64,000 nt of DNA from an uncultured Eubacterium sp. (lineage in GTDB: Bacteria > Bacillota > Clostridia > Lachnospirales > Lachnospiraceae), in the NCBI GenBank assembly GCA_934316845.1, contig CAKRDZ010000011.1:1-64000 (forward strand), written 5' to 3'. This document shows positions 16,735 to 24,779 of the stretch, piece by piece. Under the pieces are notes generated by a model. It did no database searches. It was not told where the DNA came from and was given only the letters and a program-made list of their open reading frames with translations. Position numbers and translations under genes: made by a program. Within the stretch, counting starts at the first letter, position 1. Each line of letters begins with the position of its first letter.

Positions 16735-18057
16735 ATGAGCTTTACTACACAGTTGATTCAATTCATGGTTTTACTTCCGTCAGCAGTCCTCTGCTTTCTT
16801 CCCATGAAAAACCAATTGCTAATTCCGATCAAAAGAATAATTTTATATCTGGGAGTTACCCTTGCAGTCATGATTCCCTTAAGTGCTGCGATCATAGCGG
16901 CCTGCAGCCTGCCTGCCAACTACATTATGCTTCCGGATATAATTATTTTGTACATATTCTACCAGCATGTACTTCGTACCCGCTGGACGACCAATGCCGC
17001 CGTTTTTCTTCTGGTTACTGCATTGATGACATTTCCGACCAATCTTTCCCTCTGCATCGACAGCCAGATCCACCCGGCAGAATCCGCGTTTACCGGCTGC
17101 CCGGTTGCCTGCATATTTCAGCTTGCCGCAAGTATGATCATCCTGCTGATATACTGCCGCGTATTTTACAAATATTTCAGTAACCTGATCAACTCCCTGG
17201 ATTCCGCTTATGTATGGGGAGCCACTCTGCCGGTGCCCCTTATATTTACGATCCTTAATATCATAATCATGCCGGAAAAATACGAGACTTTACAGGTAAA
17301 CCGTATGTTTTTTATCTACGTGATCTACCTTATCCTGTCCTTTTTCCTATTAAATGTAATCTATGTGATTTTCTATCTGGTGGCTGTTATCTTGCTTAAA
17401 AATGCCAAAACCGAAGAACGTGTGCGCCTGTTTGAAATGCAGGAAAGCCAGTACACGGCGCAGCAGCGTTATATCACAGAATCTGCCAAGCAGCGCCACG
17501 ATTTCCGCCAGCAGCTGCACAGTTTGGCACAGATGGCACGGAACAAAGAATACGATGCCCTGACCAAGCACCTTGAAGACTGTGTGGCAGCAATCCCCGA
17601 ATCCCCGATGCAATATTGCAGCAAAATTCCGGTGAATGCCCTGCTCAACTATTACGATGCCTTGTTTGCTTCACACTCAATTGTAAAATATTGGGATGTT
17701 CAGATCCCTGCAAAATGTACGATAAGCGATACCGAACTTTGCAGTCTGATCGGCAACATCCTGGAAAATGTATGCACCGGTTGTCTGACATTAGAGCACC
17801 CTGCCGATCGTTTTCACCGGCTTACAATGTTTTCGCAGAAAAACGGATTTCTTGTAATCAAGTCTGAAAACCGCTTTGATGGCAAAGTCAACAAAAAAAA
17901 TAACCGCTATCTTTCCACTCACAAGGGGGGATCCGGCATCGGGCTGACTTCCATTGAGGCAATTGCGGAAAAATATGGCGGCATGGCGTATTTTTCAAAC
18001 ACCGAAGAAGTTTTTACCATTGAATTGATTATAAAAATTTTACCGGACACTACTTGA
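16735..18057 (+). CDS. GHKL-family sensor histidine kinase (AgrC-like)
   Basis: About 440 residues. Six to seven N-terminal transmembrane helices (to about 220) are followed by a short coiled region, an H-box (KQRHDFRQQLHSLAQM, phospho-acceptor His) and a GHKL ATPase domain with N-box LIGNILENV and G-box GGSGIGLTSIEAIAEKYGG. This is the layout of peptide-sensing AgrC/VirS-type kinases. The N-box is slightly degenerate (ILENV instead of LLDNA). The ATG at 16735 follows AAAGGATG; an upstream in-frame ATG is less likely. There is no adjacent response regulator, AgrB or AgrD, so it is an orphan whose partner and signal are unknown. Confidence 0.85.
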   Translation: MSFTTQLIQFMVLLPSAVLCFLPMKNQLLIPIKRIILYLGVTLAVMIPLSAAIIAACSLPANYIMLPDIIILYIFYQHVLRTRWTTNAAVFLLVTALMTFPTNLSLCIDSQIHPAESAFTGCPVACIFQLAASMIILLIYCRVFYKYFSNLINSLDSAYVWGATLPVPLIFTILNIIIMPEKYETLQVNRMFFIYVIYLILSFFLLNVIYVIFYLVAVILLKNAKTEERVRLFEMQESQYTAQQRYITESAKQRHDFRQQLHSLAQMARNKEYDALTKHLEDCVAAIPESPMQYCSKIPVNALLNYYDALFASHSIVKYWDVQIPAKCTISDTELCSLIGNILENVCTGCLTLEHPADRFHRLTMFSQKNGFLVIKSENRFDGKVNKKNNRYLSTHKGGSGIGLTSIEAIAEKYGGMAYFSNTEEVFTIELIIKILPDTT

Positions 18058-18082
18058 CATTTAACCGCATTTTTACTAAAAT
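18054..18082 (+). promoter_or_regulatory. Promoter for the TSCPD protein / queT region
   Basis: TTGACA (18054-18059, overlapping the kinase stop codon) and TAAAAT (18077-18082), spacer 17 bp. Confidence 0.75.
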
Positions 18083-18128
18083 ATGTTCTTAAGGCATTAC
18101 CGTATTAAGGCGAAAGGATGATATAACC

Positions 18129-18392
18129 ATGAATTTTTCTTACAAGACAAAAGGTACCTGTTCCAGACAGATCGATCTTGAGATCAACGACAACATCGTG
18201 ACAAATGTCGTCTTTTATGGCGGCTGTGATGGAAACCTGAAAGCAATTCCCCGTCTGGTCGATGGCTGGACTGCCGATCAGATTGCTGATAAATGCAGCG
18301 GTGTTCTATGTGGATTCAAAAACACATCCTGCGCTGACCAATTAGCACATGCTGTGCTTGCTGCGAAAGAAGCAGAGCAGACACAAAAATAA
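18129..18392 (+). CDS. TSCPD domain protein (TIGR03905-like)
   Basis: An 87-residue protein beginning MNFSYKTKGTCSRQIDLEIN and containing FYGGCDGNLKAIPRLVDG and FKNTSCADQLAHAV. The cysteine positions fit the small TSCPD family named after the ThrSerCysProAsp motif that also ends some ribonucleotide reductases; here the motif reads TSCAD. Function unknown, possibly metal or nucleotide related. ATG preceded by GAAAGGATG. It lies 67 bp before queT, with the preQ1 riboswitch between them. Confidence 0.75.
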   Translation: MNFSYKTKGTCSRQIDLEINDNIVTNVVFYGGCDGNLKAIPRLVDGWTADQIADKCSGVLCGFKNTSCADQLAHAVLAAKEAEQTQK

Positions 18393-18407
18393 GTTTATGC
18401 CAAAACC

Positions 18408-18449
18408 CGTGTGTTCGAAACCATCCACACGTAAAACAAAACTAAGGAG
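18408..18449 (+). promoter_or_regulatory. preQ1-I riboswitch controlling queT translation
   Basis: CGTGTG (18408-18413) pairs with CACACG (18426-18431) around the loop TTCGAAACCATC, followed by an A-rich tail TAAAACAAAACTAAGGAG. This matches the preQ1-I H-type pseudoknot layout: a 5-6 bp stem, a loop beginning UUC, a C-rich loop end, and a 3' tail that pairs back. The tail runs into the AAGGAG Shine-Dalgarno of queT, so preQ1 binding would hide the ribosome site. The downstream gene is a predicted queuosine-precursor transporter, which supports the call. Confidence 0.82.
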
Positions 18450-18459
18450 ATTTTTTACT

Positions 18460-18957
18460 ATGCAAAAAAAGACAAACAAAATCATATTTATCTGTCAGGC
18501 AGCAATGATCGCTGCCCTCTATGTGGTGATCACTTACGCGGTCAACGCATTTAATCTTGCCAGCGGAGCCATTCAGGTCCGCGTATCGGAAGCCCTTACC
18601 ATCTTACCGTTTTTTACCCCCGCAGCTATCCCCGGACTGACCATCGGATGTTTTATCGCCAATTTTTCTACCGGCGCTGTCATTCTCGATGTCATCTTCG
18701 GAACAATAGCCACATTTTTAGGGGCATTGGGCACCTACGCTTTGCGAAAATACAAATGGCTCGCTCCCTTACCCCCAATTATTTCCAATACCATTATTGT
18801 ACCATGGGTACTCCGTATTGCCTACGGCATCGACAGTGCCATTCCGTACATGATGCTTACGGTTGGCATCGGAGAAGTTCTCTCCTGTGGCATCCTGGGA
18901 ATGCTTTTATTATTTGCACTCAAAAAATTCGACAAAAATATCTTTAAATCGCATTGA
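18460..18957 (+). CDS. queT: QueT-family queuosine precursor transporter (ECF S component)
   Basis: About 165 residues with five or six transmembrane helices. It is likely the substrate-binding S component of an energy-coupling factor transporter that imports preQ1/preQ0-type precursors for tRNA queuosine. The segment SGAIQVRVSEALTILPFF and the repeated Gly/Ala-rich helices match the QueT family. The ATG at 18460 follows AAGGAG, which is part of the preQ1-I riboswitch; earlier in-frame starts lie inside the riboswitch and can be dismissed. The shared ECF ATPases are not in this window. Confidence 0.88.
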   Translation: MQKKTNKIIFICQAAMIAALYVVITYAVNAFNLASGAIQVRVSEALTILPFFTPAAIPGLTIGCFIANFSTGAVILDVIFGTIATFLGALGTYALRKYKWLAPLPPIISNTIIVPWVLRIAYGIDSAIPYMMLTVGIGEVLSCGILGMLLLFALKKFDKNIFKSH

Positions 18958-18982
18958 TTTTTCTTATATGAAAGAGTATAAT
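18954..18982 (+). promoter_or_regulatory. Promoter for the VanY-like gene
   Basis: TTGATT (18954-18959, across the queT stop) and TATAAT (18977-18982), spacer 17 bp. Confidence 0.75.
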
Positions 18983-18991
18983 TTTAATATT

Positions 18992-19054
18992 AGGGGCGAA
19001 AAGTCAGACGCCGTCTGACTGCCGTCCTTAAAATTTGCGCTTGGGGAGGCACAA
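18992..19054 (+). promoter_or_regulatory. Leader with 7-bp hairpin and a Shine-Dalgarno-masking stem
   Basis: It begins AGGGGCGAAAAGTCAGAC, the same motif that opens the 14.5 kb leader. GTCAGAC (19003) pairs with GTCTGAC (19013) around a 3-nt loop. GCC(G)TCC (19021-19027) can pair with GGAGGC (19045-19050), which contains the ribosome binding site. Translational control is inferred. Confidence 0.5.
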
Positions 19055-20182
19055 ATGAAAAAACGCATTATATTAACAGGAATAATACTCTTGTTCGCTG
19101 GGACTCTCGGAGTCTTGATGGTTCGCTTCCGAAAGCCCCAGCATATGGATCAAACGAATAATTCCGACACTTATGAATACTATTATAATAATGAAGATGA
19201 TGAGGAGGATTCTCTTTTGCCAGAGGATTTAGACTCTATTTTAACCGACAAAAAAAATGTTCCGCTTGATACCATTCCGAGCAGCACAACGGTTTTAGTC
19301 AATCGGAAATACCTTCTTCCGTCCACCTATATTCCAAAGAACCTTGTTGTTCCTAACGTGGATTTTAATTTTTCCTATGTCAATGACAAGCGGAAAATGC
19401 GCAAAATAGCAGCAAACGCACTTAAAAAATTATTTGCCGCTGCCAAGAAAGATGGTGTAGAATTGTATGGCATCTCCGGTTATCGTTCCTACGCAAGACA
19501 AAAAGAGATTTATGACCGCAACGTTGCCATCCGCGGAAAAGCTGCCACCGATGCCGTCTCCGCGATGCCCGGAAGCAGTGAGCACCAGACCGGACTGACG
19601 ATTGACGTATCTGCCAAAAGTGTAGGTTACCGGCTTGACCAAAGTTTTGGTGACACAAAAGAGGGAAAATGGCTCGCCAAACACTGCCACGAATACGGAT
19701 TTATCATCCGCTACCCATATGGAAAAGAAAAAATAACCGGTTACAGTTACGAACCGTGGCATATCCGCTATGTTGGTATATCCATTGCCGGTTATCTATA
19801 TAAAAATGATCTGACTTTGGAAGAATATTACGGTGTGACAATGGAAAATGAAAAAGTACCGGAAAACAGCGTTGATGTCGAGGATCCGGATTCCGTTGTC
19901 TATGCAACGCCAAAACCGACAAAGAAACCGAAGGAAGAAAAAGAGGACAAGAAAGAGAAAAAAGATAAAAAGGCCAGACATAGTGCAAAACCAAAGAAAA
20001 CAAGCGCACCGGCTGCAGAACCGGCTTCCACAACGGCTCCCGTCGTCACGGAAGTGCCGCCTGTCACTGCCGCTCCAGCTGCAACAGAGCCGCCGGCTCC
20101 CACACCTACCGAAGTTCCACCGGCCACAAAAGAACCGGTGGCAGAAGAAACTTCCGCACCTACTGACCTGCCAAACGAATAA
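19055..20182 (+). CDS. VanY-like D-alanyl-D-alanine carboxypeptidase (M15B) with Lys/Glu- and Pro/Thr-rich tail
   Basis: Trims the terminal D-Ala of peptidoglycan stem peptides. The 375-residue product has an N-terminal membrane anchor (about 4-22), a spacer rich in Asp/Glu/Asn, and an M15B domain at about 95-250 with YGISGYRSYARQKEIYD, the zinc ligands in GSSEHQTGLTIDVS and EPWHIRYVG. A tail of about 100 residues follows: a KKPKEEKEDKKEKKDKK block and then an Ala/Pro/Thr-rich stretch, likely outside the cell and wall-spanning. ATG after TTGGGGAGG. The catalytic residues are intact. No vanA/B-type cluster is present, so wall remodelling rather than glycopeptide resistance is the better reading. 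Confidence 0.9.
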   Translation: MKKRIILTGIILLFAGTLGVLMVRFRKPQHMDQTNNSDTYEYYYNNEDDEEDSLLPEDLDSILTDKKNVPLDTIPSSTTVLVNRKYLLPSTYIPKNLVVPNVDFNFSYVNDKRKMRKIAANALKKLFAAAKKDGVELYGISGYRSYARQKEIYDRNVAIRGKAATDAVSAMPGSSEHQTGLTIDVSAKSVGYRLDQSFGDTKEGKWLAKHCHEYGFIIRYPYGKEKITGYSYEPWHIRYVGISIAGYLYKNDLTLEEYYGVTMENEKVPENSVDVEDPDSVVYATPKPTKKPKEEKEDKKEKKDKKARHSAKPKKTSAPAAEPASTTAPVVTEVPPVTAAPAATEPPAPTPTEVPPATKEPVAEETSAPTDLPNE

Positions 20183-20200
20183 AAGAAAGGATATTAGCAA

Positions 20201-20923
20201 ATGAGAACTATATTGATCGTTTTATTGTATCTTATCGTATGTATCATCAGCATTCCACTTCTCCTGATTGAATGCGTGGTACGAAAAATCAATGAAAAGG
20301 CGGCGGCGGCTTTTGCCATCCGCATTGTGCACATTGTCTTCAACGTTGCCATGTTTATCTCCGGGTGTAAAAAGCACATCAAGGGGCTGGAAAACATACC
20401 TAGAGACACACCGGTTATGTTTGCCGCCAACCACCGCAGCTTTTATGACATTCTGCTGGCTTACTCCACAATCGCCTCACAGCATGTGCAGGTTGCCTTT
20501 ATTTCCAAGATTGAGATTAAAAAATTTCCAATGATCGCACAGTGGATGTATTTCCTGAACTGCTTATTTATGGATCGTGGTAATATGAAGCAAAACATGG
20601 GTGTCATCCTGAATGCTATTTCACTGGTTAAAAATGGGTATTCGATTTACATTGCACCGGAAGGCACACGTAACGCAGCCGACACTCTTCTTCCTTTTAA
20701 AGAGGGAAGCATGAAGATTGCAGCCAAGACAAAAATTCCGATTATCCCTGTCTGTATCAAGGGAACTGAAGAAATCATGGAAAATCATCTTCCATGGATC
20801 CACGGTGGCGATATCTACATCGAATACGGTGCTCCGGTCTATCCGGATCAATTGGAAGGTGACGACAAAAAACACATCGGCGCTTACGTTCAAAATATCA
20901 TTCAACAGATGTATGACAAGTAA
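20201..20923 (+). CDS. plsC: 1-acyl-sn-glycerol-3-phosphate acyltransferase (PlsC family)
   Basis: Adds the second acyl chain to lysophosphatidic acid at the inner face of the membrane. The 240-residue product has two hydrophobic segments near the N terminus, then the acyltransferase motifs NHRSFYD (HX4D), FMDRGN, APEGTRN (substrate-binding EGTR) and IPIIPVCIKGTEE. ATG after AAAGGATATTAG. It begins 18 bp after the VanY-like stop, so the two probably share a transcript. Other members of the family use different lysophospholipids, so the exact acceptor is not certain. Confidence 0.9.
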   Translation: MRTILIVLLYLIVCIISIPLLLIECVVRKINEKAAAAFAIRIVHIVFNVAMFISGCKKHIKGLENIPRDTPVMFAANHRSFYDILLAYSTIASQHVQVAFISKIEIKKFPMIAQWMYFLNCLFMDRGNMKQNMGVILNAISLVKNGYSIYIAPEGTRNAADTLLPFKEGSMKIAAKTKIPIIPVCIKGTEEIMENHLPWIHGGDIYIEYGAPVYPDQLEGDDKKHIGAYVQNIIQQMYDK

Positions 20924-21012
20924 CTTCTTGCACAATCGCACAAAAAATGTTAATATAATACTTAGGCATCTCGAACCATGCCAAATTTAGAAAAAGTGAG
21001 GTAACCGTATTT

Positions 21013-21474
21013 ATGAAAACCGCATTGATCGTAATGGGTATTATCCTTGCCGTACTCATTATCGTATTTATTGTTTTATCTATTGTTGGAAAGAAACTTC
21101 AGGCAAAGCAGGAAGCGTCGCAGGAACAGATGAAAGAGGCTTCCCAGATCGCTTCCATCCTCGTCATAGACAAAAAGAGGATGAAACTAAAAGACGCCGG
21201 ACTGCCAAAGATGATCGTGGATAACACGCCAAAGTATCTCCGAGGTTCCAAAGTTCCTGTTGTAAAAGCAAAAATTGGTCCAAGAATCATGACATTGATG
21301 TGTGACGAAAAGATCTTCCCACTGCTTCCGGTAAAGAAAGAATTAAAAGTCGTTTTAAGTGGTATCTATATCATGGATGTAAAAGGTTCACGCAATAACT
21401 TATTGCAGCAGCCGGAAAAAATGGGATTCTTCCAAAAAATGAAACTCAAAGCTTTGAAAAAAGCCGGACAATAA
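21013..21474 (+). CDS. Membrane-anchored protein of unknown function
   Basis: 153 residues: an N-terminal transmembrane helix (about 3-27, ALIVMGIILAVLIIVFIVL), a short amphipathic/coiled stretch rich in Gln/Glu (KLQAKQEASQEQMKEASQ), then a basic soluble domain (VIDKKRMKLKDAGLPKMIVDN ... GPRIMTLMCDEKIFPLLPVKKELKVVLSGIYI). I do not recognise the family; similar short proteins occur in Lachnospiraceae. With one anchor and a positively charged C terminus the domain is probably cytoplasmic if the N terminus faces out. ATG after GTGAGGTAACC. A good terminator follows, closing the plus-strand run that began with the kinase. Confidence 0.7.
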   Translation: MKTALIVMGIILAVLIIVFIVLSIVGKKLQAKQEASQEQMKEASQIASILVIDKKRMKLKDAGLPKMIVDNTPKYLRGSKVPVVKAKIGPRIMTLMCDEKIFPLLPVKKELKVVLSGIYIMDVKGSRNNLLQQPEKMGFFQKMKLKALKKAGQ

Positions 21475-21489
21475 AAAAATTGGATTTTA

Positions 21490-21529
21490 AAAGCCTGCAT
21501 AGGAATTTCCCATGCAGGCTTCTTTTTTT
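21490..21529 (+). terminator. Terminator between convergent genes
   Basis: AAGCCTGCAT pairs perfectly with ATGCAGGCTT around an 11-nt loop, followed by CTTTTTTT; the A/T flanks may let it work both ways. Confidence 0.92.
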
Positions 21530-21561
21530 GCAAGAACTTAATCGTCCTGAATATTTACATC

Positions 21562-22791
21562 TTATGCGGCTTTCTGCGGCGCACTGTCTTCTTTCTCGTT
21601 AAATACCAGCTTCAAGAGAATTGGTGTAACGATCGTTGTAATAACTACGGTAATGATGACCGGTCCATACAGATCCTGTGACATCAAACCAACCGCCATA
21701 CCTTTGCTGGCTACGATCAGGGCAACCTCACCACGCGAGATCATGCCGACACCAATCTGAAGACTTTCTTTTGATGTATATCTCATCAATTTTGCACCAA
21801 GTCCACATCCGATCACTTTACTAAGCACTGCCACGATACAGAGAAGTACCGAGAACATGATGATCTTTCCGGTCATGTCAGGAAGAACAACTTCCAGACC
21901 GATGCTGGCAAAGAAGATCGGGGATAAGAACATGTAAGAAACCGTCTCTACACGTTTACTTATGTATTCAATCTTAGGGCTTACCGAAATTGCCAGACCG
22001 GCAACATAAGCACCTGTAATATCTGCTACACCGAAGAAATATTCGGAAGCAAAGGCAAACAACAAGCAGAAAGCAAGTGCCATAATTCCGTATCTTCTCT
22101 GTGGACCAGCACTTTCTGTCCATTTATAATACAATTTACCAAATGCAAATGCAACTACAAAAGCGAAAACAAAGAACAGCAAGATCTTTAACAAAACCAT
22201 TCCAATGCTTGGGGTCTCACCGCCGCCATTCTGTCCACCGAGTGTTGTAATAATCGTCAAGGCAATGATACCAAGGACATCATCGATCACGGCTGCACCA
22301 AGAATTGCATTTCCGGCATCGGTACTGAGTTTCCCCATCTCTCGAAGCGTTTCCACCGTAATACTAACCGAAGTCGCCGTCAGGATAACACCGATAAATA
22401 TATTGCGGTACATTGCAGCTTCTGCTGTGATTCCTGTGGAATCCGTGAAAAAGTGAGCGATCAGCGCACCGCCAACACAAGGAACAATAACTCCAAGCAG
22501 TGCGATCACCAGCGAAGCAAGTCCGCTCTTTTTCAACTTCTGTATGTCTGTCTCAAGTCCGGCAGAGAACATCAGTACGATAACTCCAATCTCGGAAAGG
22601 CTGTGAATCATGGAATTTGATTCTCCAACCAGCATAATGGACGAAAGATTCAGGCAGGCAGGTCCGATAATCAAACCGGCTACAAGCGCCCCCACTACTT
22701 GCGGCATGTGGAACCGTTTTGTCACAAGACCGAGGCATTTTGTACTAATCAGTACGATGGCGATAAATAAAAGATATCCATATTCTTCCAT
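21562..22791 (-). CDS. Cation:proton antiporter (CPA2 / KefB-NapA type)
   Basis: About 409 residues with around twelve transmembrane helices, matching the monovalent cation:proton antiporter-2 fold (Na+/H+ or K+/H+). Visible landmarks are FHMPQVVGALVAGLIIGP near the N terminus, GAAVIDDVLGIIALTI, where the paired Asp of the transport site lies, and GVGMISRGEVALIVASKG near the C terminus. There is no C-terminal TrkA-N nucleotide domain, so it is the short form. The start is the ATG at 22791 (MEEYGYLL) preceded by TTGGAGGATTT, six codons inside the longest frame. It sits downstream of a long structured or repeat-bearing leader. Ion specificity is unknown. Confidence 0.9.
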   Translation of the reverse strand: MEEYGYLLFIAIVLISTKCLGLVTKRFHMPQVVGALVAGLIIGPACLNLSSIMLVGESNSMIHSLSEIGVIVLMFSAGLETDIQKLKKSGLASLVIALLGVIVPCVGGALIAHFFTDSTGITAEAAMYRNIFIGVILTATSVSITVETLREMGKLSTDAGNAILGAAVIDDVLGIIALTIITTLGGQNGGGETPSIGMVLLKILLFFVFAFVVAFAFGKLYYKWTESAGPQRRYGIMALAFCLLFAFASEYFFGVADITGAYVAGLAISVSPKIEYISKRVETVSYMFLSPIFFASIGLEVVLPDMTGKIIMFSVLLCIVAVLSKVIGCGLGAKLMRYTSKESLQIGVGMISRGEVALIVASKGMAVGLMSQDLYGPVIITVVITTIVTPILLKLVFNEKEDSAPQKAA

Positions 22792-22825
22792 TTTAAATCC
22801 TCCAATCAACGTATAAAATTTTCCT

Positions 22826-23015
22826 GGTAACTATTCAGGTTCGATGTGCAAAAACAATGGATTGTCGTGCTTGCACGTAAAAGACATTGTTTTCTGCGCA
22901 TTGAGCCTAATAGGGCTCCCCCTCCTCAAATGAGCATTTTTAGCCTTGTCAAAGGCGGGAAAGAACACGAAGTGTTCGAAATGCGAATGAGGAGCGGGGA
23001 ACCTGAATAGTTACC
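22826..23015. repeat. 190-bp element with 17-bp perfect inverted ends (MITE-like, or structured leader)
   Basis: GGTAACTATTCAGGTTC at 22826-22842 is the exact inverted complement of 22999-23015. Inside are nested palindromes: CCCCTCCTCA against TGAGGAGCGGGG, GCATTT/AAATGC, AACAC/GTGTT and GAGCC/GGCTC. No reading frame of note is inside. It lies between putP and the antiporter gene, within the predicted leader of the latter. A miniature inverted-repeat element is the first guess; a multi-branched leader RNA is the alternative. Confidence 0.65.
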
Positions 23016-23049
23016 TTTCAAGTAACTTATTCTTTTTCGACCATTAGTC

Positions 23050-23078
23050 ATTTTATACCTTTTGCCCCAAAAAATCAA
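23050..23078 (-). promoter_or_regulatory. Promoter for the antiporter gene
   Basis: Minus-strand TTGATT (23078-23073) and TAAAAT (23055-23050), spacer 17 bp. The transcript would open with GGTCGAAAAAG at 23042, close to the motif at the 5' end of the 14.5 kb leader. Confidence 0.65.
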
Positions 23079-23095
23079 CCTAAGATTTTATTAAA

Positions 23096-24649
23096 TTATT
23101 CAAAATTTTCACTGCTAACTTTGTTAAATTCGACCAAAATTTCTTCCGATGGCGCTTTCGTGCAAAGGCTTGCGACCACGATGCACACTAAACTGATAAA
23201 AAATCCGACAAGCAGGGAATAGATCCCTGTCGCTGCCGCAATTGTCTGCCCGCCAACCAATGGAATATAATCCCAGATCAGTACCGTCAAGCCACCGGAA
23301 ACAATACCGGCTACCGCTCCTGCGAAATTCGTACGTTTCCAGAACAACGAGCATACTACGATCGGACCAAACGCAGAACCGAGACCTGCCCAGGCATCCG
23401 ATACCAGATTCATAATGCTGCTTTCCGGATTCCACGCGATGAAGAATGCAATCACAGCGATGACAAGCACCGTAATACGGCTGACCTTCAATACCTTCTG
23501 CTCCTCTGCCTGCGGACGCATCACATTTTTATAGATGTCCTTGGACACAGAGGATGCACATACAAGCAGCTGGGAATCTGCCGTAGACATAATCGCTGCA
23601 AGGATTCCGCAAAGGAAAATTCCTCCGAGAAACGGCACACCGAGATGATGTGTAAACACTTTGTTGATCATTTCAATAAAAACGCTCTCGGAAGATGCCT
23701 GTCCGGCAGTTCCAAGGATCTGGTCTGCACCAAGAAATGCTCTTCCGACCACTCCGATAAAGCACGCAGCAACAAGAGAAATTGCAACCCAGATAATGGC
23801 AATCACGCTGGATTTCTTTAATTCTTTTTCACTCTTTACGGCCATGAAACGCACGAGAATATGTGGCATACCACAATATCCCAGTCCCCATGCCAACTGC
23901 GAAATGACATCTACGAAAGTATACGGTTTTCCTCCATTGGAGAACAAACTCATGTAATCGTCGTAAGCAATACCGGTTCCGCTCAGTGTCGCTGTCAGCT
24001 GCGGAGCAAAATCACTGCTCACAAGACCATATGCCACGATCGGAACGACCAAAAGACCGACGAGCATCAACATTCCCTGAACGAAGTCGGTGAAGCACAC
24101 CGCCAAAAATCCACCAAGAAATGTATAGATCAAGATAACGCCTGCTCCGATCGCCAGCGCGATATGATAATCCACGCCAAATACAGAACTGAACAGTTTT
24201 CCTCCGGAAGCCAGCGCAGATGCCGTATAGACAAGGAAGAATACGACGATCACAAGCGAAGAGATAAACAGCAGTACACGTTTTTTATCGTGATATCGGT
24301 TTTCCAAAAACTCCGGAAGTGTCAATGAATTGTTCGCCACAATGGTATAGCGGCGAAGTCGCTTGGAAATGAAAAGCCAGTTAGCTACGGTTCCAAGGAA
24401 AAGACCGATCGCGATCCACGCCTGACCGGTTCCCAAAGCATAAATGGATCCCGGCAGTCCCATAAGAAGCCATCCGCTCATATCGGACGCCTGTGCGGAC
24501 AGCGCGGCTACCCAGCCATTTAATCCACGGCCACCAAGGAAATAATCCTCGGTATTGTTTGTCTTCTTCATGGAAAATACTCCGATGACAATCATAAAGA
24601 GCAGATATACCACGAATGCTGCAAGAATGATAATTGATGATGTTGACAT
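23096..24649 (-). CDS. putP: Sodium/proline symporter
   Basis: A sodium:solute symporter-family (SSF) importer, most like PutP. About 517 residues with thirteen predicted transmembrane helices; landmarks are DYFLGGRGLNGWVAALSAQ, SDMSGWLLMGLPG (Na+ and proline site in PutP) and GIFLCGILAAIMSTADSQLL. The ATG at 24649 is chosen because AAAGGAG precedes it; the longer frame starts at a GTG and reads through the divergent promoter region. Its upstream region is shared with the divergent pyrimidine-nucleoside phosphorylase gene. No proline catabolic gene is nearby, so uptake for osmoprotection or fermentation is equally possible. Confidence 0.92.
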   Translation of the reverse strand: MSTSSIIILAAFVVYLLFMIVIGVFSMKKTNNTEDYFLGGRGLNGWVAALSAQASDMSGWLLMGLPGSIYALGTGQAWIAIGLFLGTVANWLFISKRLRRYTIVANNSLTLPEFLENRYHDKKRVLLFISSLVIVVFFLVYTASALASGGKLFSSVFGVDYHIALAIGAGVILIYTFLGGFLAVCFTDFVQGMLMLVGLLVVPIVAYGLVSSDFAPQLTATLSGTGIAYDDYMSLFSNGGKPYTFVDVISQLAWGLGYCGMPHILVRFMAVKSEKELKKSSVIAIIWVAISLVAACFIGVVGRAFLGADQILGTAGQASSESVFIEMINKVFTHHLGVPFLGGIFLCGILAAIMSTADSQLLVCASSVSKDIYKNVMRPQAEEQKVLKVSRITVLVIAVIAFFIAWNPESSIMNLVSDAWAGLGSAFGPIVVCSLFWKRTNFAGAVAGIVSGGLTVLIWDYIPLVGGQTIAAATGIYSLLVGFFISLVCIVVASLCTKAPSEEILVEFNKVSSENFE

Positions 24650-24779
24650 AAATAAACTCCTTTGTGTTTTATAGACAGGGTCGAAAAGTCCAACCCAAAC
24701 ATTATTACAGTAAGTATACCATATTTTTTCCACATATGCTATACTAGATTTATAGACGACTTTACAAGGAGGTTTACTT
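24650..24779. promoter_or_regulatory. Divergent control region between putP and pdp
   Basis: For the phosphorylase, an extended -10 box TGCTATACT (24737-24745) is visible with no good -35. For putP, TATACT is at 24718-24713 on the minus strand. The plus strand carries AGGGTCGAAAAGTCC at 24677-24691, the third in-orientation copy of the leader motif described at 14.5 and 19.0 kb; read on the minus strand GGGTTGGA and TCGACCC can pair. Confidence 0.5.

Noticed and set aside
16644..17183. Plus-strand frame overlapping the start of the histidine kinase
   Set aside because: Out of frame with the well-supported kinase and without recognisable domains.
19055..20182. VanY-like gene as a glycopeptide resistance determinant
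   Set aside because: No vanHAX, vanS or vanR nearby; single M15B carboxypeptidases are common housekeeping enzymes in this group.
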